A stretch of 64,000 nucleotides of DNA from positions 62,001-126,000 of the forward strand of contig DYKO01000001.1 in the NCBI GenBank assembly GCA_020722565.1. Direction: 5' to 3'. Below are positions 51,884 through 60,627 of this stretch, piece by piece. This DNA comes from Rikenella microfusus. GTDB lineage: Bacteria > Bacteroidota > Bacteroidia > Bacteroidales > Tenuifilaceae. The notes beneath the pieces are model-generated. The model saw only the letters and a program-made list of their open reading frames with translations. It had not been told where the DNA came from and ran no database searches. A program made the translations under genes and the position numbers. Numbering within the stretch: position 1 is the first letter of the stretch; each line of letters opens with the position of its first letter.

Positions 51884-53047
51884 ATGGAACAAAGCGAAGG
51901 ATTTTTCTCATTTCTATTGGACAACCTTAGCCAGTTCCTATCGTTTACGGGTTTTGCCAACTTCACTCTCGGACACGGTATAATGATATTGGTAGGGTTG
52001 ATATTCATTTACTTAGCCATTGCTAAGGAATTTGAACCCATGCTGTTGGTTCCCATTGGCTTTGGTATAATTGTGGGCAACATTCCCTTTTCTCCCGGAT
52101 ATCAAATTGGCGTTTACGAAAGCGGGAGCGTACTTAACTACTTATATTTTGGCGTACTCAATGGGGTATATCCCCCATTAATTTTCCTAGGAATAGGTGC
52201 CATGACTGATTTTAGCGCACTTATATCTAACCCAAAACTAATGCTAATTGGCGCTGCAGCACAGCTAGGGATTTTTGGGGCCTACATGCTAGCGCTTATC
52301 CTTGGTTTTTCACCACAGGAAGCCGGGGCAATAGGCATTATTGGTGGTGCCGATGGGCCAACGGCTATATTCCTATCCTCTAAACTGGCACCGGAACTAA
52401 TGGGTGCTATTGCCATTTCGGCATACTCGTATATGGCCCTAGTTCCGGTTATTCAACCTCCAGTTATGAAGCTGCTTACCACCAAAAAGGAACGCGTTAT
52501 CCACATGAAACCTCCCCGACAGGTTACCAAACTAGAAAAAATTATGTTCCCCATTATAGGTATGCTTTTAACCACCCTTATAGTTCCCTCAGGCTTACCC
52601 CTGCTTGGTATGCTTTTTTTTGGAAATCTCCTTAAGGAAAGCACCGTAACCAAACGCCTAGCCGATACAGCAAAGGGTCCGCTTATCGATATTGTGACCA
52701 TACTCATTGGGCTCACCGTTGGTGCCTCAACACAGGCAACAACCTTTTTAACACCAAAATCCATTGGCATTTTTGTTCTTGGGGCAATATCGTTTGTGGT
52801 GGCAACCTTTAGCGGGGTAATCTTTGTTAAGTTCCTAAACCTCTTTTTGAAGGAAGGCCACAAGATTAACCCGCTTATAGGAAATGCTGGCGTTTCTGCA
52901 GTACCGGATAGCGCCCGAGTTTCCCAAATTGTTGGTCTAGAATATGATAAAACTAACCACCTGCTTATGCACGCCATGGGACCCAACGTAGCAGGTGTTA
53001 TTGGTAGCGCAGTAGCTGCCGGTATCCTGTTAAGCTTCCTTGCTTAA
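51884..53047 (+). CDS. Sodium-translocating decarboxylase beta subunit
   Basis: A 387-residue integral membrane protein of the OadB/MmdB/GcdB family with about nine or ten helices. It decarboxylates carboxybiotin and drives Na+ export. Recognisable: GIGAMTDFSALISNPKLMLIG, the strongly conserved IIGGADGPTAIFLSSKLAPE (Asp in the Na+ path) and GNAGVSAVPDSARV near the C-terminus. Final gene of the mce-mmd operon, followed by a strong terminator. Confidence 0.96.
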   Translation: MEQSEGFFSFLLDNLSQFLSFTGFANFTLGHGIMILVGLIFIYLAIAKEFEPMLLVPIGFGIIVGNIPFSPGYQIGVYESGSVLNYLYFGVLNGVYPPLIFLGIGAMTDFSALISNPKLMLIGAAAQLGIFGAYMLALILGFSPQEAGAIGIIGGADGPTAIFLSSKLAPELMGAIAISAYSYMALVPVIQPPVMKLLTTKKERVIHMKPPRQVTKLEKIMFPIIGMLLTTLIVPSGLPLLGMLFFGNLLKESTVTKRLADTAKGPLIDIVTILIGLTVGASTQATTFLTPKSIGIFVLGAISFVVATFSGVIFVKFLNLFLKEGHKINPLIGNAGVSAVPDSARVSQIVGLEYDKTNHLLMHAMGPNVAGVIGSAVAAGILLSFLA

Positions 53048-53066
53048 GATTTTTTTATTATTCCGA

Positions 53067-53100
53067 TAAAAGCCCCTCCGCTGGGGCTTTTATTTTTTTA
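53067..53100 (+). terminator. Terminator of the mce-mmd operon
   Basis: TAAAAGCCCC pairs with GGGGCTTTTA (loop TCCGCT), then TTTTTTTA, 20 bases past the stop codon. Confidence 0.88.
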
Positions 53101-53188
53101 TTTAAAAATTTTTCCACCCTCATGCAGCAAAATCTGTTTAAATTGCAGTCTATATAGTAGAATTTTAACTCTTTCTATTTCGGGTTTT

Positions 53189-53767
53189 ATGGATATAAGC
53201 GGCCAACTAATTGAACGATGCCGAAAGGGGGATAGTAAAGCTCAATTTGAACTGTACGGGTTATACGCCAACGCCATGTACAATGTAAGCCGCAGGATTA
53301 TATCCGACACCATGGAAGCGGAAGATGCCATGCAGGAAGCGTTCTTTAAGGCATTCGATAAGATTCACACCTTTAGGAACGAGGTGACATTCGGGGCATG
53401 GTTAAAACGCATAGTGGTTAACACTTGTATCGACCACCTTAAGCGTAAACGGCTGCTAACTGTTTCGGTTAACGATACTCCCGAACTAACAGCTATTCCC
53501 GATAACGACGATTATAACCCCGAATCAATAGAGGAAATCAGGGTTGCCATGGAGCAGCTACCCCAGGGCTATAAACTGGTGCTTACCCTTATTCTTATTG
53601 ATGGATACGAGTATGAAGAAGTAGCGGAAATTTTGGCTATTGCTCCATCATCTGTACGGTCGCAATTTGTAAGGGCTAAACAAAAACTGATTGCTATTTT
53701 AAAAAACGATAAAAAAAGTAGAGGCAATGAAATCGTTAGAGAAATTTATCAGGGAAAACAGGAATGA
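53189..53767 (+). CDS. ECF-type RNA polymerase sigma factor
   Basis: A 192-residue sigma-70-family factor with only regions 2 and 4. Region 2: AEDAMQEAFFKAFDKIHTFR (core binding and -10 recognition). Region 4: helix-turn-helix GYEYEEVAEILAIAPSSVRSQFVRAKQKL (given in part GYEYEEVAEILAIAPSSVRS). Between them is a short acidic linker. Its last codons overlap the next gene by 41 bases, so the two are translationally coupled, as for sigma/anti-sigma pairs. The start codon context has no SD. Its regulon cannot be read from the window. Confidence 0.93.
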   Translation: MDISGQLIERCRKGDSKAQFELYGLYANAMYNVSRRIISDTMEAEDAMQEAFFKAFDKIHTFRNEVTFGAWLKRIVVNTCIDHLKRKRLLTVSVNDTPELTAIPDNDDYNPESIEEIRVAMEQLPQGYKLVLTLILIDGYEYEEVAEILAIAPSSVRSQFVRAKQKLIAILKNDKKSRGNEIVREIYQGKQE

Positions 53768-54242
53768 GTTTAATTATTTCAGCATTCCCGATGGCCATGA
53801 GGAGCGTTTCAGGTTAAAACTTCAGGCTAAGCAGCGTTCAACAAATGTTCGCTCTTTAATTAGGGCTGCCGCCACAATAGCTGTTGTAATAGCTCTAACC
53901 GGAGCCATCAGCCTTTACTATAACAGCCATTTTGCACCGGCACTTTTGCGTCACATCTCAAGCGAAAATGCCAAACAGCTTTACGAGGTGGAAGCATACT
54001 ACCGTAGTCAACTGCTGCGCAAGTACCGCGCCATTGAAAAAATTGCTCAAGCCGATGATGCCAAATTGCCATCACCCGAGCAAATCGTGGGCGAATCGCT
54101 TACCGATAAATCCTCTATCAGTTCCGAAATTGTAAGCGGTCCTAAAAGTGACGTTTTTGTTGGAGCCATTATCCAGAGCTACCAAATAAGGCTCGAAACA
54201 ATGGATAGAGTTGAAAAACAACTTAAGGAAGTTGAAAAATAA
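53727..54242 (+). CDS. Putative membrane anti-sigma factor
   Basis: A 171-residue protein with a cytoplasmic N-terminus (about 1-45), one membrane helix (about 48-68, AAATIAVVIALTGAISLYY) and a periplasmic C-terminal part with charged helices. The size, topology and overlap with an upstream ECF sigma gene suggest an anti-sigma factor, but I do not see a recognisable zinc-binding anti-sigma motif. It starts inside the sigma gene. It may instead be a membrane sensor partner with another mechanism. Confidence 0.7.
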   Translation: MKSLEKFIRENRNEFNYFSIPDGHEERFRLKLQAKQRSTNVRSLIRAAATIAVVIALTGAISLYYNSHFAPALLRHISSENAKQLYEVEAYYRSQLLRKYRAIEKIAQADDAKLPSPEQIVGESLTDKSSISSEIVSGPKSDVFVGAIIQSYQIRLETMDRVEKQLKEVEK

Positions 54243-54260
54243 AATTTAGAACATACAACC

Positions 54261-55343
54261 ATGAAAATATTAAAAATTACTGCCGTTTCCTTGCTTCTGT
54301 TTACCATTACTACTACAGCCATAGCGGGGAAAGTTCCTCAAACCAAGGAATACAGCAAAGAATTTTCAATAACCCCAAACACCAAGCTACGGGTTGATAA
54401 TCGATTCGGACAGGTTAACATACAGAATTGGAATAATCCGTCAATTTCAATTTATGTACTGGTAAAAGTAGATAACGGCAATGCTGAAAGGACTCAGGAG
54501 CTCCTGAAATCAATTGAGGTAACCCTTACCCAAGAAGATGACCTAATTTCAGCAATCACTAAAATAGATGAGGATTACATCCATAAACCTCGTCGACTAT
54601 TTCAATCAACATACAACGAAATTAGCATTGATTATACCATCAAAATGCCAGCCTATGTTGATGTTAGCGTTATTAATAGGTTTGGCGATATTTTTATTAA
54701 CGAGTTAAATGGTCACCTTGAAGTAGAGCTCAAGTATGGGAATCTCAGGATTAACCAGCTAAGACGCGGCGACAAAGAACCACTATGCCACATCAACCTA
54801 AGTTATGGAAATGCCACCATTGATGAGGCCAACTGGTTAAAAATAGATTTACGGTACGGAAAAATTGAGGTCGATGAGCTAACGGCTTCCGTAATTTTGT
54901 CGCGCTACTCCAAAATTGCCATTGCCCGGTCAAGTTCACTGGTAATCAACTCAAAATACGACAAGTTTGAACTGGGTGAGGTAAATAATATTACTGGTGA
55001 ATCGGGTTACACCACCTTTATTATCGATGTTCTTAACAAAAAGTTTAGCCTTGATGCCAAGTACGGTGATGTTAAGATAGCAAACGTCTCCAAAAATTTC
55101 GAAAAAATCTACTTTAATGGCTCTTATGCAGGGCTTACTGCAGGAATACCACAAGATGCCAGTTACCTACTTAACGCAAGGGTTTCGTACGGCAAGGTAA
55201 ACCTTGGGGACCAACCCAACAAAATAAACAGAATAGAGAGCAACACATCTATTGAACTCAACGGAGCTGTTGGCAAAAATGATAATCCACGATCGAGGGT
55301 AAACCTCAACATGCGCTATGGGAATGCAGTTCTCACCCATTAA
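54261..55343 (+). CDS. Secreted repetitive beta-helix-like protein (DUF4097-type)
   Basis: A 360-residue protein with a signal peptide (residues 1-22). From about residue 40 on, short strands of about 20 residues repeat: RVDNRFGQVNIQNWNN, VINRFGDIFIN, LKYGNLRIN, LSYGNATID, LRYGKIEVD, SKYDKFELG, AKYGDVKIA and VSYGKVNLG. This alternation suggests a right-handed beta-solenoid, as in DUF4097/adhesin-like families of unknown function. Third gene of the sigma/anti-sigma operon (18 bases after it); it may be the envelope-located output or sensor. Strong terminator downstream. Confidence 0.8.
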   Translation: MKILKITAVSLLLFTITTTAIAGKVPQTKEYSKEFSITPNTKLRVDNRFGQVNIQNWNNPSISIYVLVKVDNGNAERTQELLKSIEVTLTQEDDLISAITKIDEDYIHKPRRLFQSTYNEISIDYTIKMPAYVDVSVINRFGDIFINELNGHLEVELKYGNLRINQLRRGDKEPLCHINLSYGNATIDEANWLKIDLRYGKIEVDELTASVILSRYSKIAIARSSSLVINSKYDKFELGEVNNITGESGYTTFIIDVLNKKFSLDAKYGDVKIANVSKNFEKIYFNGSYAGLTAGIPQDASYLLNARVSYGKVNLGDQPNKINRIESNTSIELNGAVGKNDNPRSRVNLNMRYGNAVLTH

Positions 55344-55366
55344 AGCCACTACCCAACTCAATATCT

Positions 55367-55394
55367 AAAATCCGACTTAACGTCGGATTTTTTT
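55367..55394 (+). terminator. Terminator after the sigma operon
   Basis: AAAATCCGAC pairs with GTCGGATTTT (loop TTAAC), then TTTT, 24 bases past the stop codon. Confidence 0.85.
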
Positions 55395-55430
55395 ATACCG
55401 AAGTTCAAGTTATGCAGCTCTCTTTTTTCC

Positions 55431-55438
55431 TACCTTTG
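55431..55438 (+). promoter_or_regulatory. -7 promoter box of the PgeF-type gene
   Basis: TACCTTTG, a perfect TAnnTTTG box, 22 bases before the ATG at 55460. It lies inside the longer frame starting at 55412, so that earlier start is ruled out. Confidence 0.55.
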
Positions 55439-55459
55439 AATCTCAAAAAGGTTATATCG

Positions 55460-56269
55460 ATGTTTTTCATAAACGACAACATTTCCCACCTGCAGTTCGA
55501 TAACCTAAGTTGCTTTTCCGAGCAAATTACACATTTTGTAACCACCCGTAATGCAGGTGAAGATAACAGATTTACCATAGGCATAAACGACTACCAGCCC
55601 CTTGATGTTGTTGTGAGTAACAGAATCCGTATAGCACAGAAGTTTGGTTTTGAAATCAACGATTTTGTTTTTGCCGAGCAGGTTCATGGCAACATGGTGG
55701 AGGTTATCACTCCAGAAATGAAGGGCAAAGGTGCCCTCAGTAAAGCCGATTCTTTACCCCACTCCGATGGTTGGATTACCAACCAACCGGGCATTTGCCT
55801 TGTAGCCCAAAGCGCCGATTGCGTCCCAATTCTATTTTACGACCCTATTAGGCATGCTATTGGCGCTGCCCATGCAGGCTGGAGGGGTACTGTTAAAAAA
55901 GTGGCTTTATGCGTTGTAAAAACCATGCAAGAAGTGTACGGCACCAATCCTCAGAACATAGTTGTAGGGATAGGACCATCCATTGGACCATGCTGCTATG
56001 AGGTGGGAATAGAGGTTGCGGAACAGGTTGAACGTTCGTTTCCCTCCCATCAGGCGCTACTGCTCTATAATCAGAAAAACCCAAAACCCATTTTTAACCT
56101 TTGGAAAGCAAACTATACAGCCCTGCTTGAAGCCGGAGTCAAACCAGAAAATATTGAGATTGCCGAAATCTGCACAAAATGTAATAATTCATACTTTTTC
56201 TCAGCTCGCGCTGGCGATAGGGGACGCTTTGGAGGATTTATTATGCTGAAAAAGCATGTCAAAAATTAA
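55460..56269 (+). CDS. PgeF-type (YfiH, laccase-domain) protein
   Basis: About 269 residues from the ATG at 55460. The multicopper-like fold has the metal-histidine marks VFAEQVHGNMV, SADCVPILFYD and GAAHAGWRGTVKKVALC, with IGPSIGPCCYEV and CNNSYFFSARAGDRGRFGGFI at the end. Family members remove wrong amino-acid links in peptidoglycan precursors (PgeF) or act as purine nucleoside phosphorylases; older calls as laccase are less likely. Role between these two is not decided. Confidence 0.92.
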   Translation: MFFINDNISHLQFDNLSCFSEQITHFVTTRNAGEDNRFTIGINDYQPLDVVVSNRIRIAQKFGFEINDFVFAEQVHGNMVEVITPEMKGKGALSKADSLPHSDGWITNQPGICLVAQSADCVPILFYDPIRHAIGAAHAGWRGTVKKVALCVVKTMQEVYGTNPQNIVVGIGPSIGPCCYEVGIEVAEQVERSFPSHQALLLYNQKNPKPIFNLWKANYTALLEAGVKPENIEIAEICTKCNNSYFFSARAGDRGRFGGFIMLKKHVKN

Positions 56270-56316
56270 TTTTCTACTAAAAGTTGCAAATGAATATCAT
56301 TTTGCATAAAATTTTG

Positions 56317-56324
56317 TAGGTTTG
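56317..56324 (+). promoter_or_regulatory. -7 promoter box of the OPT transporter
   Basis: TAGGTTTG, a perfect TAnnTTTG box, 57 bases before the start; a TTTG 13 bases further upstream may be part of the -33 region. Confidence 0.5.
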
Positions 56325-56380
56325 ACTTTCAAAATACTATTAATGTTACCATTAAACTAATAACCTAAAACCTAGCTAAA

Positions 56381-58369
56381 ATGTCGCACGAATCCGTTGA
56401 AAAAATAAAAGGACTTCCGGAAAATGCTTACACAGAGCTAAAAGAGGGCGAAGAGTATCAGCCCGTTTTACCGCCCAATAAAGCCGTTCCTGAGGTTAAC
56501 ACATGGAGCGTAACCTGGGGGCTGATTATGGCAATTATATTCTCGGCTGCAGCAGCCTATTTGGGGCTTAAAATAGGTCAGGTTTTTGAGGCTGCTATTC
56601 CTATTGCCATTATTGCCGTAGGTTTATCAACACTAGCTAAACGCAAAGGCGCTTTAGGAGAAAATGTAATTATACAATCCATTGGAGCCAGTTCCGGGGT
56701 AATTGTGGCCGGTGCTATCTTCACACTTCCGGCACTATACATACTCAACCTTGAGGCAGAATTTTTCCAGGTTTTTCTTTCATCTCTTTTTGGGGGTATA
56801 CTGGGCATCCTCTTTTTAATTCCCTTCCGTAAATACTTTGTAGCCGATATGCACGGCAAATTTCCATTTCCTGAGGCAACTGCAACCACCGAGGTACTTG
56901 TTTCAGGCGAAAAGGGAGGTAAACAAGCACAGCTACTTGTTGTAAGCGGATTAATTGGGGGTATCTACGACTTTATAATTGCCACCTTTGGATGGTGGAG
57001 TGAGGTGGTTACCACCCGCGTTATCCCTGCTGGCGAAGCGCTTGCCGAAAAGGCCAAGTTGGTTTTCAAATTAAACGTGGGCGCTGCCGTTATGGGTATT
57101 GGTTACATTATAGGCTTAAAATATACCGCCATAATTGCAGCTGGCTCGTTTGTGGGCTGGTTTGTAATTATTCCCATAATCAACTACTTTGCCCCTGGCC
57201 TAACCCAAGCCGTTGGAAGCAATATAACACTAACGGTTAGTCAAATGAGTGCCGAGCAGATTTTTTCGTATTATGTTAGGCCAATTGGTATTGGAGGCAT
57301 AGCCATGGCCGGAATAATTGGCATTATTCGCTCAAGCGCTATCATCCGCAAGGCCTTTGGTTTAGCTGTTTCTGAAATTGCTGGCAAACACTCATCAATG
57401 CCCAAGGAACAACTTCGTACCCGTCGCGATTTACCCATGTCGATTATTGCCGGAGGTATATTTTTTACCACAATTCTATTGCTGATTTTCTTCCAGTTTG
57501 GAGTTGTACACAACATTGGCCATGCCTTAATTGCTCTCGGCATAGTAATGGTTATTGCTTTTCTGTTCACCACAGTAGCGGCCAATGCCATTGCCATTGT
57601 AGGAACCAATCCCGTTTCGGGCATGACCCTTATGACCCTTATTATCACCTCGTTGGTTATGGCTTCTGCCGGACTATCGGGTACATCCGGAATGGTGGCT
57701 GCTCTTATAATAGGTGGTGTAGTGTGCACTGCGCTTTCAATGGCCGGAGGTTTCATCACCGATCTTAAGATTGGATACTGGCTGGGCACCTCGCCATACA
57801 AGCAGCAAACATGGAAGTTCTTGGGCACTTTTGTTTCAGCAGCCACTGTTGGTGGGGTAATCATACTACTCAACAAAACCTATGGTTTTACCGGAAAAGA
57901 TGCGCTGGTAGCCCCACAAGCAAATGCCATGGCTGCTGTTATTGAACCCATGATGAGCGGCAAACCTGCCCCATGGGCGCTATATGCAGCAGGAGCATTC
58001 CTTTCGCTCATCTTAACCATGATTGGAGTTCCTGCATTAGCCTTCTCACTTGGAATGTTCATTCCCTTGCAGCTAAACACACCGCTTCTGGTTGGTGGAA
58101 TTATTGCCCACATTGTATATACCCGCTCTAATGATGCTGCTCTAAATCGCGCCCGAAAGGAACGCGGAACGTTAATTGCCTCAGGGTTCATTGCCGGCGG
58201 TGCTCTAATGGGAGTGGTTAGCGCATTGCTCCGATTTGGAGGTATCAACTTTGTTAACTCAGAATGGTTCGAATCGCACTCCGCCGAGGCACTGGGGTTT
58301 GTCATGTTCCTTATCCTCTGCGGCTATCTTATTTGGGAAAGCTTAAGGGCCAAACCCGATGATAATTAG
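56381..58369 (+). CDS. OPT family oligopeptide transporter
   Basis: A 662-residue polytopic protein (about 14-16 helices) of the OPT family, which imports peptides or metal-peptide complexes with H+ or Na+. Family text: TWGLIMAIIFSAAAAYLGLKIG, the large loop with FPFPEATATTEVLVSGEKGGKQA (given in part FPFPEATATTEVLVSGEKGG), and the later FSLGMFIPLQLNTPLLVGG (metal/peptide region). Bacterial OPT of this type has no close assignable substrate. Followed by peptidase T, consistent with peptide uptake and breakdown. Confidence 0.93.
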   Translation: MSHESVEKIKGLPENAYTELKEGEEYQPVLPPNKAVPEVNTWSVTWGLIMAIIFSAAAAYLGLKIGQVFEAAIPIAIIAVGLSTLAKRKGALGENVIIQSIGASSGVIVAGAIFTLPALYILNLEAEFFQVFLSSLFGGILGILFLIPFRKYFVADMHGKFPFPEATATTEVLVSGEKGGKQAQLLVVSGLIGGIYDFIIATFGWWSEVVTTRVIPAGEALAEKAKLVFKLNVGAAVMGIGYIIGLKYTAIIAAGSFVGWFVIIPIINYFAPGLTQAVGSNITLTVSQMSAEQIFSYYVRPIGIGGIAMAGIIGIIRSSAIIRKAFGLAVSEIAGKHSSMPKEQLRTRRDLPMSIIAGGIFFTTILLLIFFQFGVVHNIGHALIALGIVMVIAFLFTTVAANAIAIVGTNPVSGMTLMTLIITSLVMASAGLSGTSGMVAALIIGGVVCTALSMAGGFITDLKIGYWLGTSPYKQQTWKFLGTFVSAATVGGVIILLNKTYGFTGKDALVAPQANAMAAVIEPMMSGKPAPWALYAAGAFLSLILTMIGVPALAFSLGMFIPLQLNTPLLVGGIIAHIVYTRSNDAALNRARKERGTLIASGFIAGGALMGVVSALLRFGGINFVNSEWFESHSAEALGFVMFLILCGYLIWESLRAKPDDN

Positions 58370-58435
58370 TAGATAAGTTATAGCTTAATAAACATAGCAA
58401 CCAAAAGCGTTTTGTAACTTCAAACTTTTTAAATA

Positions 58436-59674
58436 ATGATTAATAAAGATAATTTGATTAATCGCTTCATCAAATACACAAAAATTGATACGCAAAGCGA
58501 TGATACGGTAACCGATAGGTTCCCCAGCACCGAAAAACAGCTGGTTTTATCCAACCTACTGGTTCAGGAACTCAAGGAGCTGGGTGCCCAGAACGTAGAG
58601 ATTGACCAGTTTGGATATGTTATGGCTACAATCCCCTCCAATACCGATAAAGAGGTTCCAGTTCTGGGTTTTCTTGCACACGTTGATACAGCACCTGATA
58701 TGTCAGGTAAAAATGTAAACCCAAGATTCATTGAGAACTACAACGGAGACGAAATTATTCTTAACAAGGATAGTAATGTTGTTTTATTGCCATCTGAATT
58801 TCCAGAACTTAAAAACTATATAGGGCAAACCCTAATTGTAACCGATGGGACAACTCTTTTAGGGGCCGATGACAAGGCTGGCGTTGCTGAAATCATGACT
58901 GCCGCTGAATATATCCTTAAAAATCATGGTTTTAAGCATGGTAAAATTCGAATTGGCTTTACCGTTGACGAAGAGGTGGGTCGTGGTGTCGATAATTTTG
59001 ATGTGACTCGCTTCGGTGCAAATTATGCCTATACACTCGATGGGGGCGCCATAGGCGAGCTGGAGTTTGAGAACTTCAACGCCGCAGGAGCAAAAATTAC
59101 CATTCAGGGTCGCAATATCCATCCGGGTTACGCCAAGGATAAGATGCTTAATGCCATTCATATAGCACAGGAATTTAATGGATTGCTACCCGCCCATGAG
59201 CGTCCGGAGCATACTGCCGGATACGAAGGATTTTATCATCTCATCAAGATGGATGGCACTGTTGAGAAGGCCACCTTTCAGTATATTATTCGCGATCACG
59301 ACCGCAAAAAATTTGAAGACCGTAAGGCCTATATGCAGCGTATTGCTGATTACCTAAATACCAAATACGGCGCAGGTGTTGTGACCCTTGAACTCAAGGA
59401 TCAATACTACAATATGCGCGAAAAGGTTGAACCCGTATTCCATGTGGTGGAAACCGTAATTAAAGCAATGGAGGAGGTTGGCATTAAGCCAAAGGTTAAA
59501 CCAATCCGTGGCGGAACAGATGGAGCCCGACTATCCTATATGGGACTCCCCTGCCCCAATATTTTTGCAGGCGGTGAAAACTTTCACGGAAAATATGAGT
59601 ATGTTCCTGTTGAAAGCATGGTTAAAGCCACGGAGGTAATACTTAAAATTGTCGAACTTTACGCATCAAAGTAA
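58436..59674 (+). CDS. pepT: Peptidase T
   Basis: A 412-residue tripeptide aminopeptidase of the M20 dizinc family. It removes the N-terminal residue of tripeptides. Active-site marks: [15 protein letters not shown] (first zinc His and Asp), GADDKAG (bridging Asp), DEEVGRG (catalytic Glu), and [17 protein letters not shown]. Length matches E. coli PepT. It follows the OPT transporter by 66 bases and ends at a strong terminator. Cytosolic, no signal. Confidence 0.95.
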   Translation: MINKDNLINRFIKYTKIDTQSDDTVTDRFPSTEKQLVLSNLLVQELKELGAQNVEIDQFGYVMATIPSNTDKEVPVLGFLAHVDTAPDMSGKNVNPRFIENYNGDEIILNKDSNVVLLPSEFPELKNYIGQTLIVTDGTTLLGADDKAGVAEIMTAAEYILKNHGFKHGKIRIGFTVDEEVGRGVDNFDVTRFGANYAYTLDGGAIGELEFENFNAAGAKITIQGRNIHPGYAKDKMLNAIHIAQEFNGLLPAHERPEHTAGYEGFYHLIKMDGTVEKATFQYIIRDHDRKKFEDRKAYMQRIADYLNTKYGAGVVTLELKDQYYNMREKVEPVFHVVETVIKAMEEVGIKPKVKPIRGGTDGARLSYMGLPCPNIFAGGENFHGKYEYVPVESMVKATEVILKIVELYASK

Positions 59675-59701
59675 TCTTATAAACAACGCTTTAACAAAAC
59701 G

Positions 59702-59727
59702 AAACGAGGGGCTTTTGCCCCTCGTTT
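59702..59727. terminator. Terminator between pepT and the sus-like locus
   Basis: AAACGAGGGGC and GCCCCTCGTTT form an 11-bp stem with a TTTT loop, flanked by A and T runs. Serves both convergent genes. Confidence 0.88.
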
Positions 59728-59730
59728 TAT

Positions 59731-60594
59731 TCACTTATTGTTTATAGGTTCTAAAACCTCCCAAATTATTCTTTCCCCTCCGGGGCCTGAATAGTTATAG
59801 TAAAGGTAAATATTACTTGTTATGGGATCGTAATGGGAATACAAGAGTGAGTTATTGGGATCACCCTCTTGTACAATGTAGTCAAAAGCCTCAACCTCAA
59901 GAGATATTGAGTTATCGGGGTTAAAGGTTAGGTAGATAGTCTCACCCTGGCTACCCCAAAGTCCAAAATCTGTGTAACAGGTACTTCCATCCAATGTTAC
60001 AAGTTGCTTTAGCACTGGGTAGTCTTCATAGTAAGGCTGGTCAGGATAGGATCCAAAGAGGGGATGGAAAAATGTTATATAGCTCATATAATAACCGGCA
60101 TAAGAGTTTGCCACAAGAACCTGTGTGGTGGCATTGCTAGTTACCTCACGGTCATCATCTAGTACCGATACATACTTAAGTAGAAAGTAATCGCCAATAT
60201 CAGCATTTTTAGGATCATCGGGTAGGGTGTAGTCATCATAAGTTATACCCTGTATAAGGGTACCCCATTCATAAGTTTTAGATAATTCCAGTGTATCAGC
60301 TGTATTTTGACCGTCAACATTGATATTATCCAGCAGAATGTAGTCCGAAGTCTTGCCGGTAGCTAAATGCACAAACTGCTTATAAACCTTAATCGCTTTA
60401 ACAGCAGGGCCCTGGTAAATCAAAATATCTACATCAACACCCTGCGATGATTCAGGAAGGTACTGAACAAATCCTGAGGGATTGAGCAGGCCACCGACTT
60501 TGGCATCGGCAGTCATCAAATCATCATTTTCTAAACACGATGTAAGACATGCTGCAGCAAATAAAACAGCTATAAAAAGTATTTTGGTTTTCAT
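59731..60594 (-). CDS. Surface lipoprotein of a SusC/SusD locus
   Basis: A 287-residue lipoprotein: signal peptide with lipobox LTSC (Cys20) and a mature beta-rich, aromatic-rich domain with no enzyme motif I recognise (VQYLPESSQGVDVDILIYQG, PLFGSYPDQPYYEDYPVLKQ). It follows the susD-like gene, so it is probably a surface binding or cell-surface accessory lipoprotein of the uptake system. Its domain name is uncertain; the family is likely one of the unnamed Bacteroidota surface-lipoprotein groups. Last gene of the locus in the window. Confidence 0.75.
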   Translation of the reverse strand: MKTKILFIAVLFAAACLTSCLENDDLMTADAKVGGLLNPSGFVQYLPESSQGVDVDILIYQGPAVKAIKVYKQFVHLATGKTSDYILLDNINVDGQNTADTLELSKTYEWGTLIQGITYDDYTLPDDPKNADIGDYFLLKYVSVLDDDREVTSNATTQVLVANSYAGYYMSYITFFHPLFGSYPDQPYYEDYPVLKQLVTLDGSTCYTDFGLWGSQGETIYLTFNPDNSISLEVEAFDYIVQEGDPNNSLLYSHYDPITSNIYLYYNYSGPGGERIIWEVLEPINNK

Positions 60595-60627
60595 AGTTTT
60601 TACTCCTTTTCATTAACAAAAGAACCT

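Noticed and set aside
52453-52986. Minus-strand frame of 177 codons within the sodium pump beta subunit
   Set aside because: Shadow of a conserved membrane gene; composition is that of antisense codons.
57271-57876. Minus-strand frame of 201 codons within the OPT transporter
   Set aside because: Proline- and isoleucine-rich shadow of a membrane protein on the other strand; no start context or known motif.
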